A DNA stretch of 64,000 nucleotides from JBFMHP01 sp040752855 (GTDB lineage: Bacteria > Pseudomonadota > Gammaproteobacteria > RBG-16-57-12): contig JBFMHP010000017.1 in the NCBI GenBank assembly GCA_040752855.1, forward strand, positions 124,001 through 188,000. The letters run 5' to 3'. The position numbers and the translations under genes are program-made. Positions 17,739 to 27,196 of this stretch are shown one piece after another. Within the stretch, counting starts at the first letter, position 1. Each line of letters begins with the position of its first letter. The notes below the pieces were generated by a model. That model saw only the letters and a list, made by a program, of their open reading frames with translations. It searched no databases and was not told the DNA's origin.

Positions 17739-19196
17739 CTAGACTTCCAGGATCTGTTTGGACATCTCGACCATCTGCCGCTGATACGGCGCCTGGACGT
17801 CGGTGACGAAATAGACCGCCACCGGCTCTTTCTTGCCGCGCAGCGCGATCTCGCCGTGATATTTCACCTTCAAGGGAAAACCGGCCTTGCTCAACATCTC
17901 GAACATGGCGTCGGTGATGGCGATCTGGTTGGCACTCGCCACGGAGGACAGCCGCGAGGCCAGATTCACCGAATCCCCGATGACGGTATAGTTCATGCGT
18001 TCGGGCGATCCCATGTTGCCGGCAAGCATGCGCCCGCTGTTGACGCCGATGCGAAAATGCACGGGAATCAGGCCGCGATTGTTGCGATGATGATTGATGA
18101 CTTGGATCACCTTCTGGATCAGCAAGGCGCAAAATACCGCATGGAAGGCATGCAACTCATCCTCTTCCGGGGCGCCGAAGACCATCATGGCGCAATCCCC
18201 GATGTATTTGTCCACATGACCGTAACACATCTGTGTTGCCTGGGCGATGTAGCGGAAATACTCATTGAGCAGATCGCTGACCTCCGCCGGAGACATCTCC
18301 TCCGACAAGCTGGTGAATCCGACCACGTCGGCGAACACGACGCTGGCCTCCACGTAGCGCCCGCCCAGCTGCACCGTACCCGAGTTTTCGACCACCGCCT
18401 TGGCGACCTGGGGTGATACATAGCGGGCGAAGCTCTGTTCCAGGATCTCGCGCTGCTTGAGCTGATCGCACATGGTGGACATCGACTCGATCATCCGTCC
18501 TACCTCGTCCTTGCGCGTGTAGTCGACATCGATGCTGTAATCGCCCCGGGAGATCGATTCCGTCACACCGACGAGAGTGTTGATCGGCCGGCTGACCCGG
18601 CGGCCGACGAAGATGGAGATCAACACGCCGAGGAGGATGAGCACCACGGTCGTGCCGGCCACGGCCTCAAAGGTGTCCCGCCGGGCCTGGTTGAGCGCCG
18701 AGTAGTCGAAGGTGACGACGGCATAGCCGACGGTGACGCCTTCGAACTCCGCCCGCGCGACGAACGAGGCCATCGGGAACGGCTTCTCCTTGCCCATCCC
18801 GAGCTGCCAGTTGATCACCTTTTCGGTTTTCATCTTGTTGATGAGCACATGCCGGGGCGGCACCAGCCCCGCCTGCACGAGGGGCTTCATATCCTCGGAA
18901 TAAATCGACGCGCCCAGGATCTGTTGATTGGAAACGAGATTGGTCACCCCCACCTCCAGCGCCAGCACGTCATCGGCCATGATGGCGTCTTTGGCAGCTT
19001 CCGCGGATTGCTTGGCGAGGGCGCTGCCGAACTGGACGGTCTGCTGATCGAGCAACTGGCTTTGATCGTGGGCGATAATCCCCCCCATCAGCACCATGCC
19101 CGTGGCGATGGTGACGGTGAACAAAAACGCGATCTTGTATGCGATGGGGATTCGCACCGAGGAAAAGAGTCGCTTGATGGATCTTTTTTCTGTCAC
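17739..19196 (-). CDS. Membrane-bound class III adenylate cyclase with HAMP domain
   Basis: A signalling enzyme (485 aa). Transmembrane helices at about 18-42 and 178-198 flank a periplasmic sensor domain. A HAMP domain (about 199-250) leads to a class III cyclase domain. Metal-binding Asp290 (FADVVGFT) and Asp334 (KYIGD), the purine-contacting Lys330, and the segment VIGDSVNLASRL with the transition-state Asn and Arg are all present. It therefore looks catalytically competent, and the Lys/Asp pair favours ATP over GTP. The cyclase shares an operon with a TPR lipoprotein and probably a small lipoprotein. Confidence 0.92.
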   Translation of the reverse strand: MTEKRSIKRLFSSVRIPIAYKIAFLFTVTIATGMVLMGGIIAHDQSQLLDQQTVQFGSALAKQSAEAAKDAIMADDVLALEVGVTNLVSNQQILGASIYSEDMKPLVQAGLVPPRHVLINKMKTEKVINWQLGMGKEKPFPMASFVARAEFEGVTVGYAVVTFDYSALNQARRDTFEAVAGTTVVLILLGVLISIFVGRRVSRPINTLVGVTESISRGDYSIDVDYTRKDEVGRMIESMSTMCDQLKQREILEQSFARYVSPQVAKAVVENSGTVQLGGRYVEASVVFADVVGFTSLSEEMSPAEVSDLLNEYFRYIAQATQMCYGHVDKYIGDCAMMVFGAPEEDELHAFHAVFCALLIQKVIQVINHHRNNRGLIPVHFRIGVNSGRMLAGNMGSPERMNYTVIGDSVNLASRLSSVASANQIAITDAMFEMLSKAGFPLKVKYHGEIALRGKKEPVAVYFVTDVQAPYQRQMVEMSKQILEV

Positions 19197-19261
19197 TCGC
19201 CTTGCCGCCTGTTACCTTTGCGTGGGCATATAGTATGCACCAGCCCACCGGAAAAAGCGCC

Positions 19262-19267
19262 ATTATA
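19262..19267 (-). promoter_or_regulatory. Possible -10 element for the cyclase operon
   Basis: A perfect TATAAT on the minus strand, 66 bases upstream of the cyclase ATG. No good -35 box is visible 16-18 bases further up, so a regulator or extended contacts may be needed. Evidence is the hexamer and its position only. Confidence 0.35.
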
Positions 19268-19317
19268 GCACCCCGCAGGCGCGGAAGGCTGATCTGGCCG
19301 GCGGTGCCAGACGCGAA

Positions 19318-19338
19318 ACGGCCCCGAGCAGGGGCCGT
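19318..19338 (-). terminator. Terminator hairpin after the DUF4382-like lipoprotein gene
   Basis: ACGGCCCC - 5-base loop - GGGGCCGT, an 8-bp perfect stem, lies 19 bases after the stop of the minus-strand lipoprotein gene. The U-tract is short (TT then C), so efficiency is uncertain. Confidence 0.65.
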
Positions 19339-19357
19339 CTCTCCGGAGGCGCCGGTA

Positions 19358-21160
19358 TCAGAACATCACGAGGGTGGCGCCGGTTGTGGTCAGGGTCTCG
19401 CTGTCATCGTCGAACGCGCCGACCGCCCAGATCCGTTGGGTCTTGCGCCCGGCGCTGATCTGCTCGTTCACGGCGGTGACGAACTCGCTGAAGGTGAAAT
19501 ACACGTAGATCGTGCCTGCCTGGTTGATGGCGAATATTCCGCGACCGTTCGGGGTCGGCACCAGGCTAGTGGCCTGATTGTCATCCCAGAGATCGATGTT
19601 TACCCAGGCGCGGGAGACATGGTGCAGCAAGCCCATGCCCTGGTCATTCAGCACCAGCAGACTGTTGTCCGCGGCGGTGAACGGCGCGGGCGTACCCAGC
19701 CCCCAGCCCGCCACCAGGACGGCCGGCACATCGGCGACATCGATCACCGTGGTGGCCTCGAAGTCCAGCGGCGCGCTGCCGAAGGGACGGACAAAGCCGC
19801 GCACCTTGACCGGATCGCCCGCTGTGACGCTCGGAGTGAGGGTTCCCAGATCGACTTGGTATTGGTCGGGATCGGCATCATCGGCGCCCGTGGTACCCGT
19901 GCCGGAGAAATTAAACTGCGCGGGCAGACGGCCATTCAACCGTTGCAGATCCATCACCAGTTCGCCCCCGGCATTGGAAACCACGGTGCCCGTGAACTGG
20001 TTCAGCAACATGCGAAGATGCGCCGGTGCGTTCATGGTATCGGCGGCGCTGTTCAGGGTGCCCCACAGCACGATGCGCTGGCCGACGGAGATGTCGTCTT
20101 TCGTGTAATCGGACGTGGAGAGCTGACGTTTGACAATGGTATTGGCGTCGAGCGTCACCGTGACGTTCTTGTTGAAGACCAGGCTCCCGTCGGTGCGCAC
20201 GATGGAACCGGCGTTGACCATCAACATATCGCCCGCGCGTGACAGCACCACCCCCGTCACTACATCCTTATCCGCGCCCGGTACGCTGCTGCCGGCATAC
20301 ACCTCCGTGGCCTCAAAATGCTTGGTGACGGTGTTCAATTCACCGTACACCACCACCCAGCTGTTGGCGGCCTGCTGCGCCTGCGCCGTTAAACCTGCCC
20401 CACCCGTATAGCTTGCGCCATCAATCTCATACACTGTACTGCTGTTCACATAGGCGGTAAATGCGCCGAAATGCCCGGTCTGATGAAAAAAGGGACGCAA
20501 GTTCATGCGGATGGTGCCCGCCCCTTGATCCACCGTCTGCAACAGGCCGCGCACCCGATGCGGTTTGGGATCTGCGAGTTTGACGTCCGCCACCAGCACC
20601 GGCTGGGCGATGGCCTCGGCCTGCGCCACATCCACGGTATGCGAGGCATTGAGATCGAAATCCAGGGTCAGGTGCGCGGGTACGCCGGGGGCGATGACCA
20701 GCGCGTTGGCATTGCTCAGATTGACCGCGACCTCCCAGGTGGTGAGGGGATTGCCGTTACTGTCTTGCACCGTCACCGGTACCGGATTGCCATTGGCGTC
20801 CTCCACCTGTACATCGGCATTGCTGTAATCCAGTATCATCGTGGCCTTGACATAACGGCCTTCGGGAATGGTGGCGGCGGTGAAAAACTCGGTCATCTCG
20901 GTGAGCTGGGCGAAATCGATACGTGTATTCACCGGCAACACATCGACCACTGCGCCGCTGGCCTTGGTCAGTGTGAGACCGGTGACGTCCACCGCGTAGT
21001 TGAGAAAATCACCTTCGGCGTCGGTGATCCCGATGATCACATCGCCGGATTCTTCCGCACCAACGTTTTCGTTGCCGCAGCCTTGCAGCAGGAAAAACAT
21101 GGCCATAAAAATTAGCCACACACTCCTGCGCATCAAATGTTTAATTGTGTCTACACGCAT
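19358..21160 (-). CDS. Large DUF4382-like lipoprotein
   Basis: A lipoprotein of 600 aa with lipobox FLLQGC, lipidated Cys at residue 28. The N-terminal 200 residues (IGITDAEGDFLNYAVDVTGLTL, then a beta-rich segment with KATMILDYSNADVQVED) look like DUF4382, a beta-sandwich found in exported proteins. The middle has repeated OB-like strands of the type VTGVVLSRAGDMLMV, TGTVVSNAGGELVMD and VRGLLQTVDQGAG. I chose ATG 21160 because GAGGA lies 9 bases upstream. The role is not known. It stands alone with its own terminator. Confidence 0.78.
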   Translation of the reverse strand: MRVDTIKHLMRRSVWLIFMAMFFLLQGCGNENVGAEESGDVIIGITDAEGDFLNYAVDVTGLTLTKASGAVVDVLPVNTRIDFAQLTEMTEFFTAATIPEGRYVKATMILDYSNADVQVEDANGNPVPVTVQDSNGNPLTTWEVAVNLSNANALVIAPGVPAHLTLDFDLNASHTVDVAQAEAIAQPVLVADVKLADPKPHRVRGLLQTVDQGAGTIRMNLRPFFHQTGHFGAFTAYVNSSTVYEIDGASYTGGAGLTAQAQQAANSWVVVYGELNTVTKHFEATEVYAGSSVPGADKDVVTGVVLSRAGDMLMVNAGSIVRTDGSLVFNKNVTVTLDANTIVKRQLSTSDYTKDDISVGQRIVLWGTLNSAADTMNAPAHLRMLLNQFTGTVVSNAGGELVMDLQRLNGRLPAQFNFSGTGTTGADDADPDQYQVDLGTLTPSVTAGDPVKVRGFVRPFGSAPLDFEATTVIDVADVPAVLVAGWGLGTPAPFTAADNSLLVLNDQGMGLLHHVSRAWVNIDLWDDNQATSLVPTPNGRGIFAINQAGTIYVYFTFSEFVTAVNEQISAGRKTQRIWAVGAFDDDSETLTTTGATLVMF

Positions 21161-21227
21161 GATTTCATCCTCGTCGTTCGCCAATCGAAATATCAAGACA
21201 CCGTGTTTGCAAAGATTTGAATCCTGT

Positions 21228-21680
21228 TTACCGCGTCATCTGCCGCCGCATGATCTGCTGCCGCTCCTGCGGCGTCATGGCGCGCCAGCGCTCGCGCATC
21301 TGTTCGCGCTGCGCCGGGGGCAAACTCTTGAACCACTCGATCCGGCGCAGGACCCGCGCCTGCCGCTCCGGCGGCAGATGCTTGAACTGCTGGTAGCGCT
21401 CGCGGATGAGTCGGCGCTGCTCCGGCGGCAGCGCCTGCCAGCGCTTGAAACGCTCCCGCGCCTTGGCGCGCTGCTCCGGCGTCATCTCCAGCCAGCGTTG
21501 CGCCCCGCGTTGCAGGCGATGCTGTTTCTCCGGCGGCAGCGTCGCCCATTGATCGGCGTAACGCTTCAACACCTTTTGCTCCCGCGCATCGAGCTGGGCC
21601 CACGGCACCGGATCGCTCGCCGCATGGGCCGCGCCGACGGCACACAGCAACAGGAATATCATCACCAGATACTTACTCAT
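21228..21680 (-). CDS. DUF3106 exported protein with repeated helical units
   Basis: A secreted protein (150 aa) with a signal peptide ending near GAAHA. The mature part has six or so units of about 20 residues with the pattern W..LPPEQR..L.ER, for example WQALPPEQRRLIRERYQQF and WFKSLPPAQREQMRERW. This is the DUF3106 family. Such units resemble those in periplasmic CpxP/Spy-type and LTXXQ proteins, but I do not assign a chaperone role. The gene overlaps its upstream neighbour by 8 bases and is the last gene of an ECF sigma-factor operon. Confidence 0.88.
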   Translation of the reverse strand: MSKYLVMIFLLLCAVGAAHAASDPVPWAQLDAREQKVLKRYADQWATLPPEKQHRLQRGAQRWLEMTPEQRAKARERFKRWQALPPEQRRLIRERYQQFKHLPPERQARVLRRIEWFKSLPPAQREQMRERWRAMTPQERQQIMRRQMTR

Positions 21681-21879
21681 CTTTGTTGCCCTCAACTTGC
21701 CGGGCGCGTGCGAGCGCCTCGTCATCCAGTTCCAACGCCAGCTCTTCCGTTGCGTCTAAGCCATCCCACTCGCCGAGAAACTCCAGGAATTCAGGCTCCG
21801 GGGCCGCAGCATCCGCCGGCTCCTCCGCCCCCGCGGGCAGGCACCACAACAGTCCGACCAACACCCATTCAACCCTCAT
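21673..21879 (-). CDS. Small exported acidic protein in the sigma-factor operon
   Basis: A 68-residue protein starting MRVEWVLVGLLWCLPAGA, a likely signal peptide. The mature part is short and strongly acidic (PEFLEFLGEWDGLDATEELALELDD). It overlaps the DUF3619 gene by 11 bases and the DUF3106 gene by 8 bases, which is good evidence that it is a translated gene. I do not recognise a family; similar short LEFLGEW-type proteins sit between DUF3619 and DUF3106 genes in other proteobacteria, as I recall. Confidence 0.75.
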   Translation of the reverse strand: MRVEWVLVGLLWCLPAGAEEPADAAAPEPEFLEFLGEWDGLDATEELALELDDEALARARQVEGNKDE

Positions 21880-22216
21880 GCGCCTGCTCCTCATCCAGCC
21901 AGAGGAAGAAATCCAGCTCCTCGTAATCCGCGACCTCACCAGTCGAAACCAACAGCTCGATATCATCCAACAACGGCCCCGGCGCATTGCCCTCGGGCGG
22001 ATGCATCCAGAATGAAACCCCCAACACCAGAACCAGCATCGCCGCCGTGGCCAGCACCGGCCGCGGCACCGCAAACCGTCGCCGCGGGACAGACCGCGCC
22101 AGTGCCTCCCGGCGCCGCTCCACCAGCTCTGCGCGGGTGCGCGGGTCGAGCCGCTCAAGGTCTTCGTCGAGCCTGGCCTTGATTTCGCGCAGTAGTTTTT
22201 CGTCGGTATCGTTCAT
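21869..22216 (-). CDS. DUF3619-like membrane protein, candidate anti-sigma factor
   Basis: A 115-residue protein with a soluble N terminus (MNDTDEKLLREIKARLDEDLERLDPRTRAELVERRREAL), one transmembrane helix (PVLATAAMLVLVLGVSFWM) and a short periplasmic acidic tail. This matches DUF3619. Its ATG overlaps the sigma-factor stop as ATGA. The position directly after an ECF sigma factor and the one-helix topology suggest an anti-sigma role, but no zinc-binding anti-sigma motif is visible, so that is inference. Confidence 0.8.
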   Translation of the reverse strand: MNDTDEKLLREIKARLDEDLERLDPRTRAELVERRREALARSVPRRRFAVPRPVLATAAMLVLVLGVSFWMHPPEGNAPGPLLDDIELLVSTGEVADYEELDFFLWLDEEQAHEG

Positions 22217-22734
22217 GACCAGAATTCTCCAAGCCGATCGCGCAGGGTCTGGACGGCGCGCGAATAATGCGTCTTCACACTGCCTTCCGAACATCCCATC
22301 ACCCGCGCCGTCTCTTTCACGTCCAGCCCCTCCCAGAGGCGCAATAAAAACACTTGTTGCTGCCGCAGCGGCAGTTCCTGCAACGCGGAGTCCAGCGCTG
22401 CCATGGCCTGATCCGCTTCCAGGGCCTGCAGCGGCTGGTGCCGGCTTGACGGTACGGACTCTTGCCCCTCCTCATCCGCGCCCGCAAACCATCCCTGGAT
22501 CAGGCCGAGCACCTTGGCGCGCCGGTAATGATCCCGGATGAGGTTTTGCAGGATGCGGTAGAACAGCGGCTTCCACTCGGCCTCGGGGGCATCCCGGTAG
22601 CGCGTGGCGAGTTTGATCATCGCCTCTTGCACCAGATCGAGCGCATCCGCGCGGTTGTTTGTCGCCAGCAGCGCCATTCGATAGGCCTTGCGCTCCACCG
22701 CGGCAAGAAAGTCATCCAAGTTCATCGCATCCAA
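22213..22734 (-). CDS. ECF-type RNA polymerase sigma factor
   Basis: An extracytoplasmic-function sigma-70 factor (173 aa). Region 2 is at the N terminus (YRMALLATNNRADALDLVQEAM), with a -10-recognition segment around WKPLFYRILQNLIRDHYRR. Region 4 is LPLRQQQVFLLRLWEGLDVKETARVMGCSEGSVKTHYSRAVQTL, with the helix-turn-helix. It lacks regions 1 and 3, as expected. It starts the operon with the DUF3619, small acidic and DUF3106 proteins, and is divergent from sucA across 243 bases. An in-frame ATG at 22725 is the alternative start. Confidence 0.94.
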   Translation of the reverse strand: MDAMNLDDFLAAVERKAYRMALLATNNRADALDLVQEAMIKLATRYRDAPEAEWKPLFYRILQNLIRDHYRRAKVLGLIQGWFAGADEEGQESVPSSRHQPLQALEADQAMAALDSALQELPLRQQQVFLLRLWEGLDVKETARVMGCSEGSVKTHYSRAVQTLRDRLGEFWS

Positions 22735-22977
22735 AACATTTCGTCTTCTTCATGTAACAACGCGCCGGCCGCCGATCGGTTGACAGGATCTGCGAATATT
22801 TCCTTCGAGCTCAATTCGGAGCCTTCCCCCTCGGCTGAACTACACTTAAAGTGTCGTTTACTAACATATTGAAAAGGCTTCAAATCCGCATAAGCCGCGG
22901 GGCTATGACAAAGTGCCTGCCAAATCTCAGGAATCCAGCCGATCTGCCGAATACTGCTGTATAACCATAATTGAACA

Positions 22978-25854
22978 ATGAAAAAACTCCTTATGAGCCA
23001 GCACGAATCGAAGAAAAATATGCAGCAGCTGAGCGCTGCCTCGTATTTGTCTGCCGGCAATGCGCCGTATCTCGAATCCCTGTATGAAGACTTTCTCGCC
23101 GATCCAGAGAGTGTCGCCCCGGCGCTGCGGGCCTATTTCGAGCAACTCGCGCCACCCAGCGCCGCCACGCGCGAGACCTCGCACGCCGCCTTCCGCGAGA
23201 TCTTCCGCGCACCCTTGGGCAAGACCATCTGCCGCGACCGGGGCGGCATCTCGTCCCATGATATGGCCTTGCTCGACAAGCAGGTGCGCGTGGCCAAGCT
23301 CATCAACGCCTACCGGTTCAATGGCCATTTGCTGGCCACCATCAACCCACTGCAAAGCGAAGCGCAGGCGATGCCACCGGAACTCACCCTCGCCTACCAC
23401 GGCCTGGGCGAAGAGGATCTCGATCAACCGTTCGACACGGTGGGTCTGGCCCGCGTGGAGCTGGCCCCGCTGCGCGAAATACTCGCCCTGCTCGCCCAGA
23501 TCTACACCCAAGCCATCGGCGCGGAATTCATGCACCTCACCGACATGACGGAGAAGCGCTGGCTGTTGAGCTATTTCGAGGGTGAGCGCGGCCAACCGCA
23601 GTATCCAATCGAGACCAAGCGCCGCCTGCTGGAATTGCTGACCGCCGCCGAGGGACTAGAGCGCTTTCTGCATAGTAAATACGTCGGACAAAAACGCTTT
23701 TCCCTGGAAGGCGCCGACAGCCTGGTCCCGATGATGGATTGCCTGATCCAGCGCGCCGGCGAAAAAGGCGTGAAGGAATTGGCCATCGGCATGGCCCACC
23801 GGGGCCGTCTCAACATGCTGGTCAATATCCTGGGCAAGCTGCCGGAAGACCTGTTCCGCGAATTCGAGGGCAAGGTGGCCTACGATGAATTCAGTACGGG
23901 CGATGTGAAGTACCACATGGGCTTTTCCTCGAATGTGAACACCCCGGGCGGCCTGGTACACCTGGCCCTCGCCTTCAATCCCTCGCATCTGGAGATCGTC
24001 GGTCCGGTCGTTGAAGGCTCGGTGCGCGCGCGCCAGGATCGGCGCAACGACCATGAAGGCGACACCGTCGTGCCGGTGATCATCCATGGCGATGCTGCCT
24101 TCGCCGGCCAGGGCGTGGTGATGGAGACCTTCAACATGTCACAGTCGCGCGGCTACTCCACCAAGGGCACCGTGCACATCGTGATCAACAACCAGATCGG
24201 ATTTACCACCAGCAATCAGCGCGACATGCGCTCCACGCTGTATTGCACCGACGTGGCCAAGATGGTCAACACGCCGATCTTCCACGTCAATGGAGACGAT
24301 CCCGAAGCCGTGCTGTTCGTCACACGCTTGGCGCTCGATTACCGCATGAAGTTCCACAAGGATGTGGTCATCGACTTGGTGTGCTACCGCCGCCACGGCC
24401 ACAGCGAGGCCGATGAGCCCATGGCCACCCAGCCGGCGATGTACAACCTGATCCGCGCCAAGAAGACCCCGCGCGAGATCTACGCCCATCGTCTGATCGA
24501 ACAGGGCGCGATCGATGAGCCCACACCGCTCGAGATGATGAAGAATTACCGTCAAGCGATCGAAGGCGGCCAATGCGTGGCCAAGGACATCGGCCAGGAA
24601 AAGCGCCCGCCGTTCACCGACTGGGAGCAGTACACACAGCAGGCGTGCACCGTCTATCTCGATACCGGCGTACCGAAAAAGCTCATCCAGGAACTCAATG
24701 ACCGCTTGAGCCAGCATCCCAAGCACTTCACGCTGCATGCCAGCGTCGCCAAGGTCTACGCCAACCGGGCGGAGATGGCCGCCGGCAAACTGCCGCTCGA
24801 CTGGGGCTTCGCCGAGACCATGGCCTATGCCACGCTGCTCAAGGACGGTTATCACGTGCGCCTCTCGGGGCAAGACTGCGGCCGGGGCACCTTCTTCCAT
24901 CGTCACGCGGTGATTCACAACCAGGCCGATGAAGAAGCCTATGTGCCCTTGCGCAATCTGTTCGATAACCAGCCCCGGTTCCTGGTGATCAATTCCCTGC
25001 TCTCGGAAGAGGCGGTGCTCGCCTTCGAATACGGCTACTCAACCACCGATCCCAAAACGCTCACCATCTGGGAGGCGCAGTTCGGCGATTTCGCCAACAA
25101 CGCGCAAGTGGTGATCGACCAGTTCATCAGCGCCGGTGAACAGAAGTGGAAGCGCCTGAGCGGCCTCACGCTGTTCCTGCCGCATGGCTTCGAGGGCCAA
25201 GGACCCGAGCATTCCTCCGCGCGGCTCGAGCGTTATCTGCAACTGTGCGCCCAGCACAATATGCAGGTGGCGGTGCCAACCACACCCGCCCAGATCTTTC
25301 ACCTGCTGCGCCGCCAGATGCTGCTCAGCTGCCGCAAGCCGTTGATCGTGATGACGCCTAAGAGCCTGCTGCGGCACAAGGACGCCACCAGCACGCTCGA
25401 AGAGCTGACCCGCGGCGCGTTCCAGCCGGTCATCCCCGAAATCGATGCATTGGATGACGACGCGGTCACCCGCGTGGTGATGTGCAGTGGCAAGATCTAT
25501 TACGAACTGCTCGACAAGCGCCGCGCCGATCAACGCACCGACGTGGCCATCATCCGCATGGAGCTGCTCTATCCATTTCCTGTCGAGTTGATGCGCAAGC
25601 AGCTGGAGCGTTATCGTAACGCCAAGCAATTCATCTGGTGTCAGGAAGAACCAAAGAACCAAGGCTCCTGGTTCACCAGTCAGCACCACATACGCGGCAT
25701 CCTCGGCCGGGAACCATACCTGGAATACGCCGGCCGGCCGTTCTTGGCCGCCCCGGCGGTGGGCATCGCGGCCGTACACGCAGAACAGCAACGCAAACTG
25801 GTGGCCGAGGCCCTGGGCGAGCCCGCGCCGAAGCCCGTCAAGAAGAAGAGGTAG
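22978..25854 (+). CDS. sucA: 2-oxoglutarate dehydrogenase E1 component
   Basis: SucA (958 aa) is the thiamine-diphosphate-dependent E1 subunit that decarboxylates 2-oxoglutarate in the TCA cycle. The N-terminal segment (AASYLSAGNAPYLESLYEDF) is typical of SucA. The core has IGMAHRGRLNMLVN, the HGDAAFAGQG thiamine site, RRHGHSEADEP and the C-terminal LFLPHGFEGQGPEHSSARLER. Length matches the family. Start is uncertain: ATG 22978 or ATG 22993 (MSQHESKKN), neither with a clear Shine-Dalgarno. It is the first gene of a suc/lpd cluster. Confidence 0.97.
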   Translation: MKKLLMSQHESKKNMQQLSAASYLSAGNAPYLESLYEDFLADPESVAPALRAYFEQLAPPSAATRETSHAAFREIFRAPLGKTICRDRGGISSHDMALLDKQVRVAKLINAYRFNGHLLATINPLQSEAQAMPPELTLAYHGLGEEDLDQPFDTVGLARVELAPLREILALLAQIYTQAIGAEFMHLTDMTEKRWLLSYFEGERGQPQYPIETKRRLLELLTAAEGLERFLHSKYVGQKRFSLEGADSLVPMMDCLIQRAGEKGVKELAIGMAHRGRLNMLVNILGKLPEDLFREFEGKVAYDEFSTGDVKYHMGFSSNVNTPGGLVHLALAFNPSHLEIVGPVVEGSVRARQDRRNDHEGDTVVPVIIHGDAAFAGQGVVMETFNMSQSRGYSTKGTVHIVINNQIGFTTSNQRDMRSTLYCTDVAKMVNTPIFHVNGDDPEAVLFVTRLALDYRMKFHKDVVIDLVCYRRHGHSEADEPMATQPAMYNLIRAKKTPREIYAHRLIEQGAIDEPTPLEMMKNYRQAIEGGQCVAKDIGQEKRPPFTDWEQYTQQACTVYLDTGVPKKLIQELNDRLSQHPKHFTLHASVAKVYANRAEMAAGKLPLDWGFAETMAYATLLKDGYHVRLSGQDCGRGTFFHRHAVIHNQADEEAYVPLRNLFDNQPRFLVINSLLSEEAVLAFEYGYSTTDPKTLTIWEAQFGDFANNAQVVIDQFISAGEQKWKRLSGLTLFLPHGFEGQGPEHSSARLERYLQLCAQHNMQVAVPTTPAQIFHLLRRQMLLSCRKPLIVMTPKSLLRHKDATSTLEELTRGAFQPVIPEIDALDDDAVTRVVMCSGKIYYELLDKRRADQRTDVAIIRMELLYPFPVELMRKQLERYRNAKQFIWCQEEPKNQGSWFTSQHHIRGILGREPYLEYAGRPFLAAPAVGIAAVHAEQQRKLVAEALGEPAPKPVKKKR

Positions 25855-25858
25855 ACCC

Positions 25859-27058
<1,200 letters not shown>

Positions 27059-27059
27059 A

Positions 27060-27183
27060 TGTAGGGTGGGTTAAGCGTTTTTTGCGCAACCCACCAAGCG
27101 TTGCGCAGCAACACAAAATGTTTTGAGTGCCGTTCCGGCACGGATTGGTGGGTTACGGCGCGATGCGCCTAACCCACCCTACA
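27060..27183. repeat. Palindromic TAGGGTGGG-type intergenic element inside the suc operon
   Basis: A 124-base element bounded by TGTAGGGTGGGTTA and its reverse complement TAACCCACCCTACA, with inner inverted sequences (GCAACCCACCAA and TTGGTGGGTTA). It fills nearly the whole sucB-lpdA gap. Related ends occur at 45484-45537 and 51920-52042. Such MITE/REP-like palindromes are common in beta- and gammaproteobacteria; no transposase is here. Confidence 0.85.
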
Positions 27184-27196
27184 TTGGGAAAGACAT

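Noticed and set aside
27060..27183. Insertion sequence remnant
   Set aside because: No transposase reading frame; size and perfect ends fit a non-coding palindromic repeat better.
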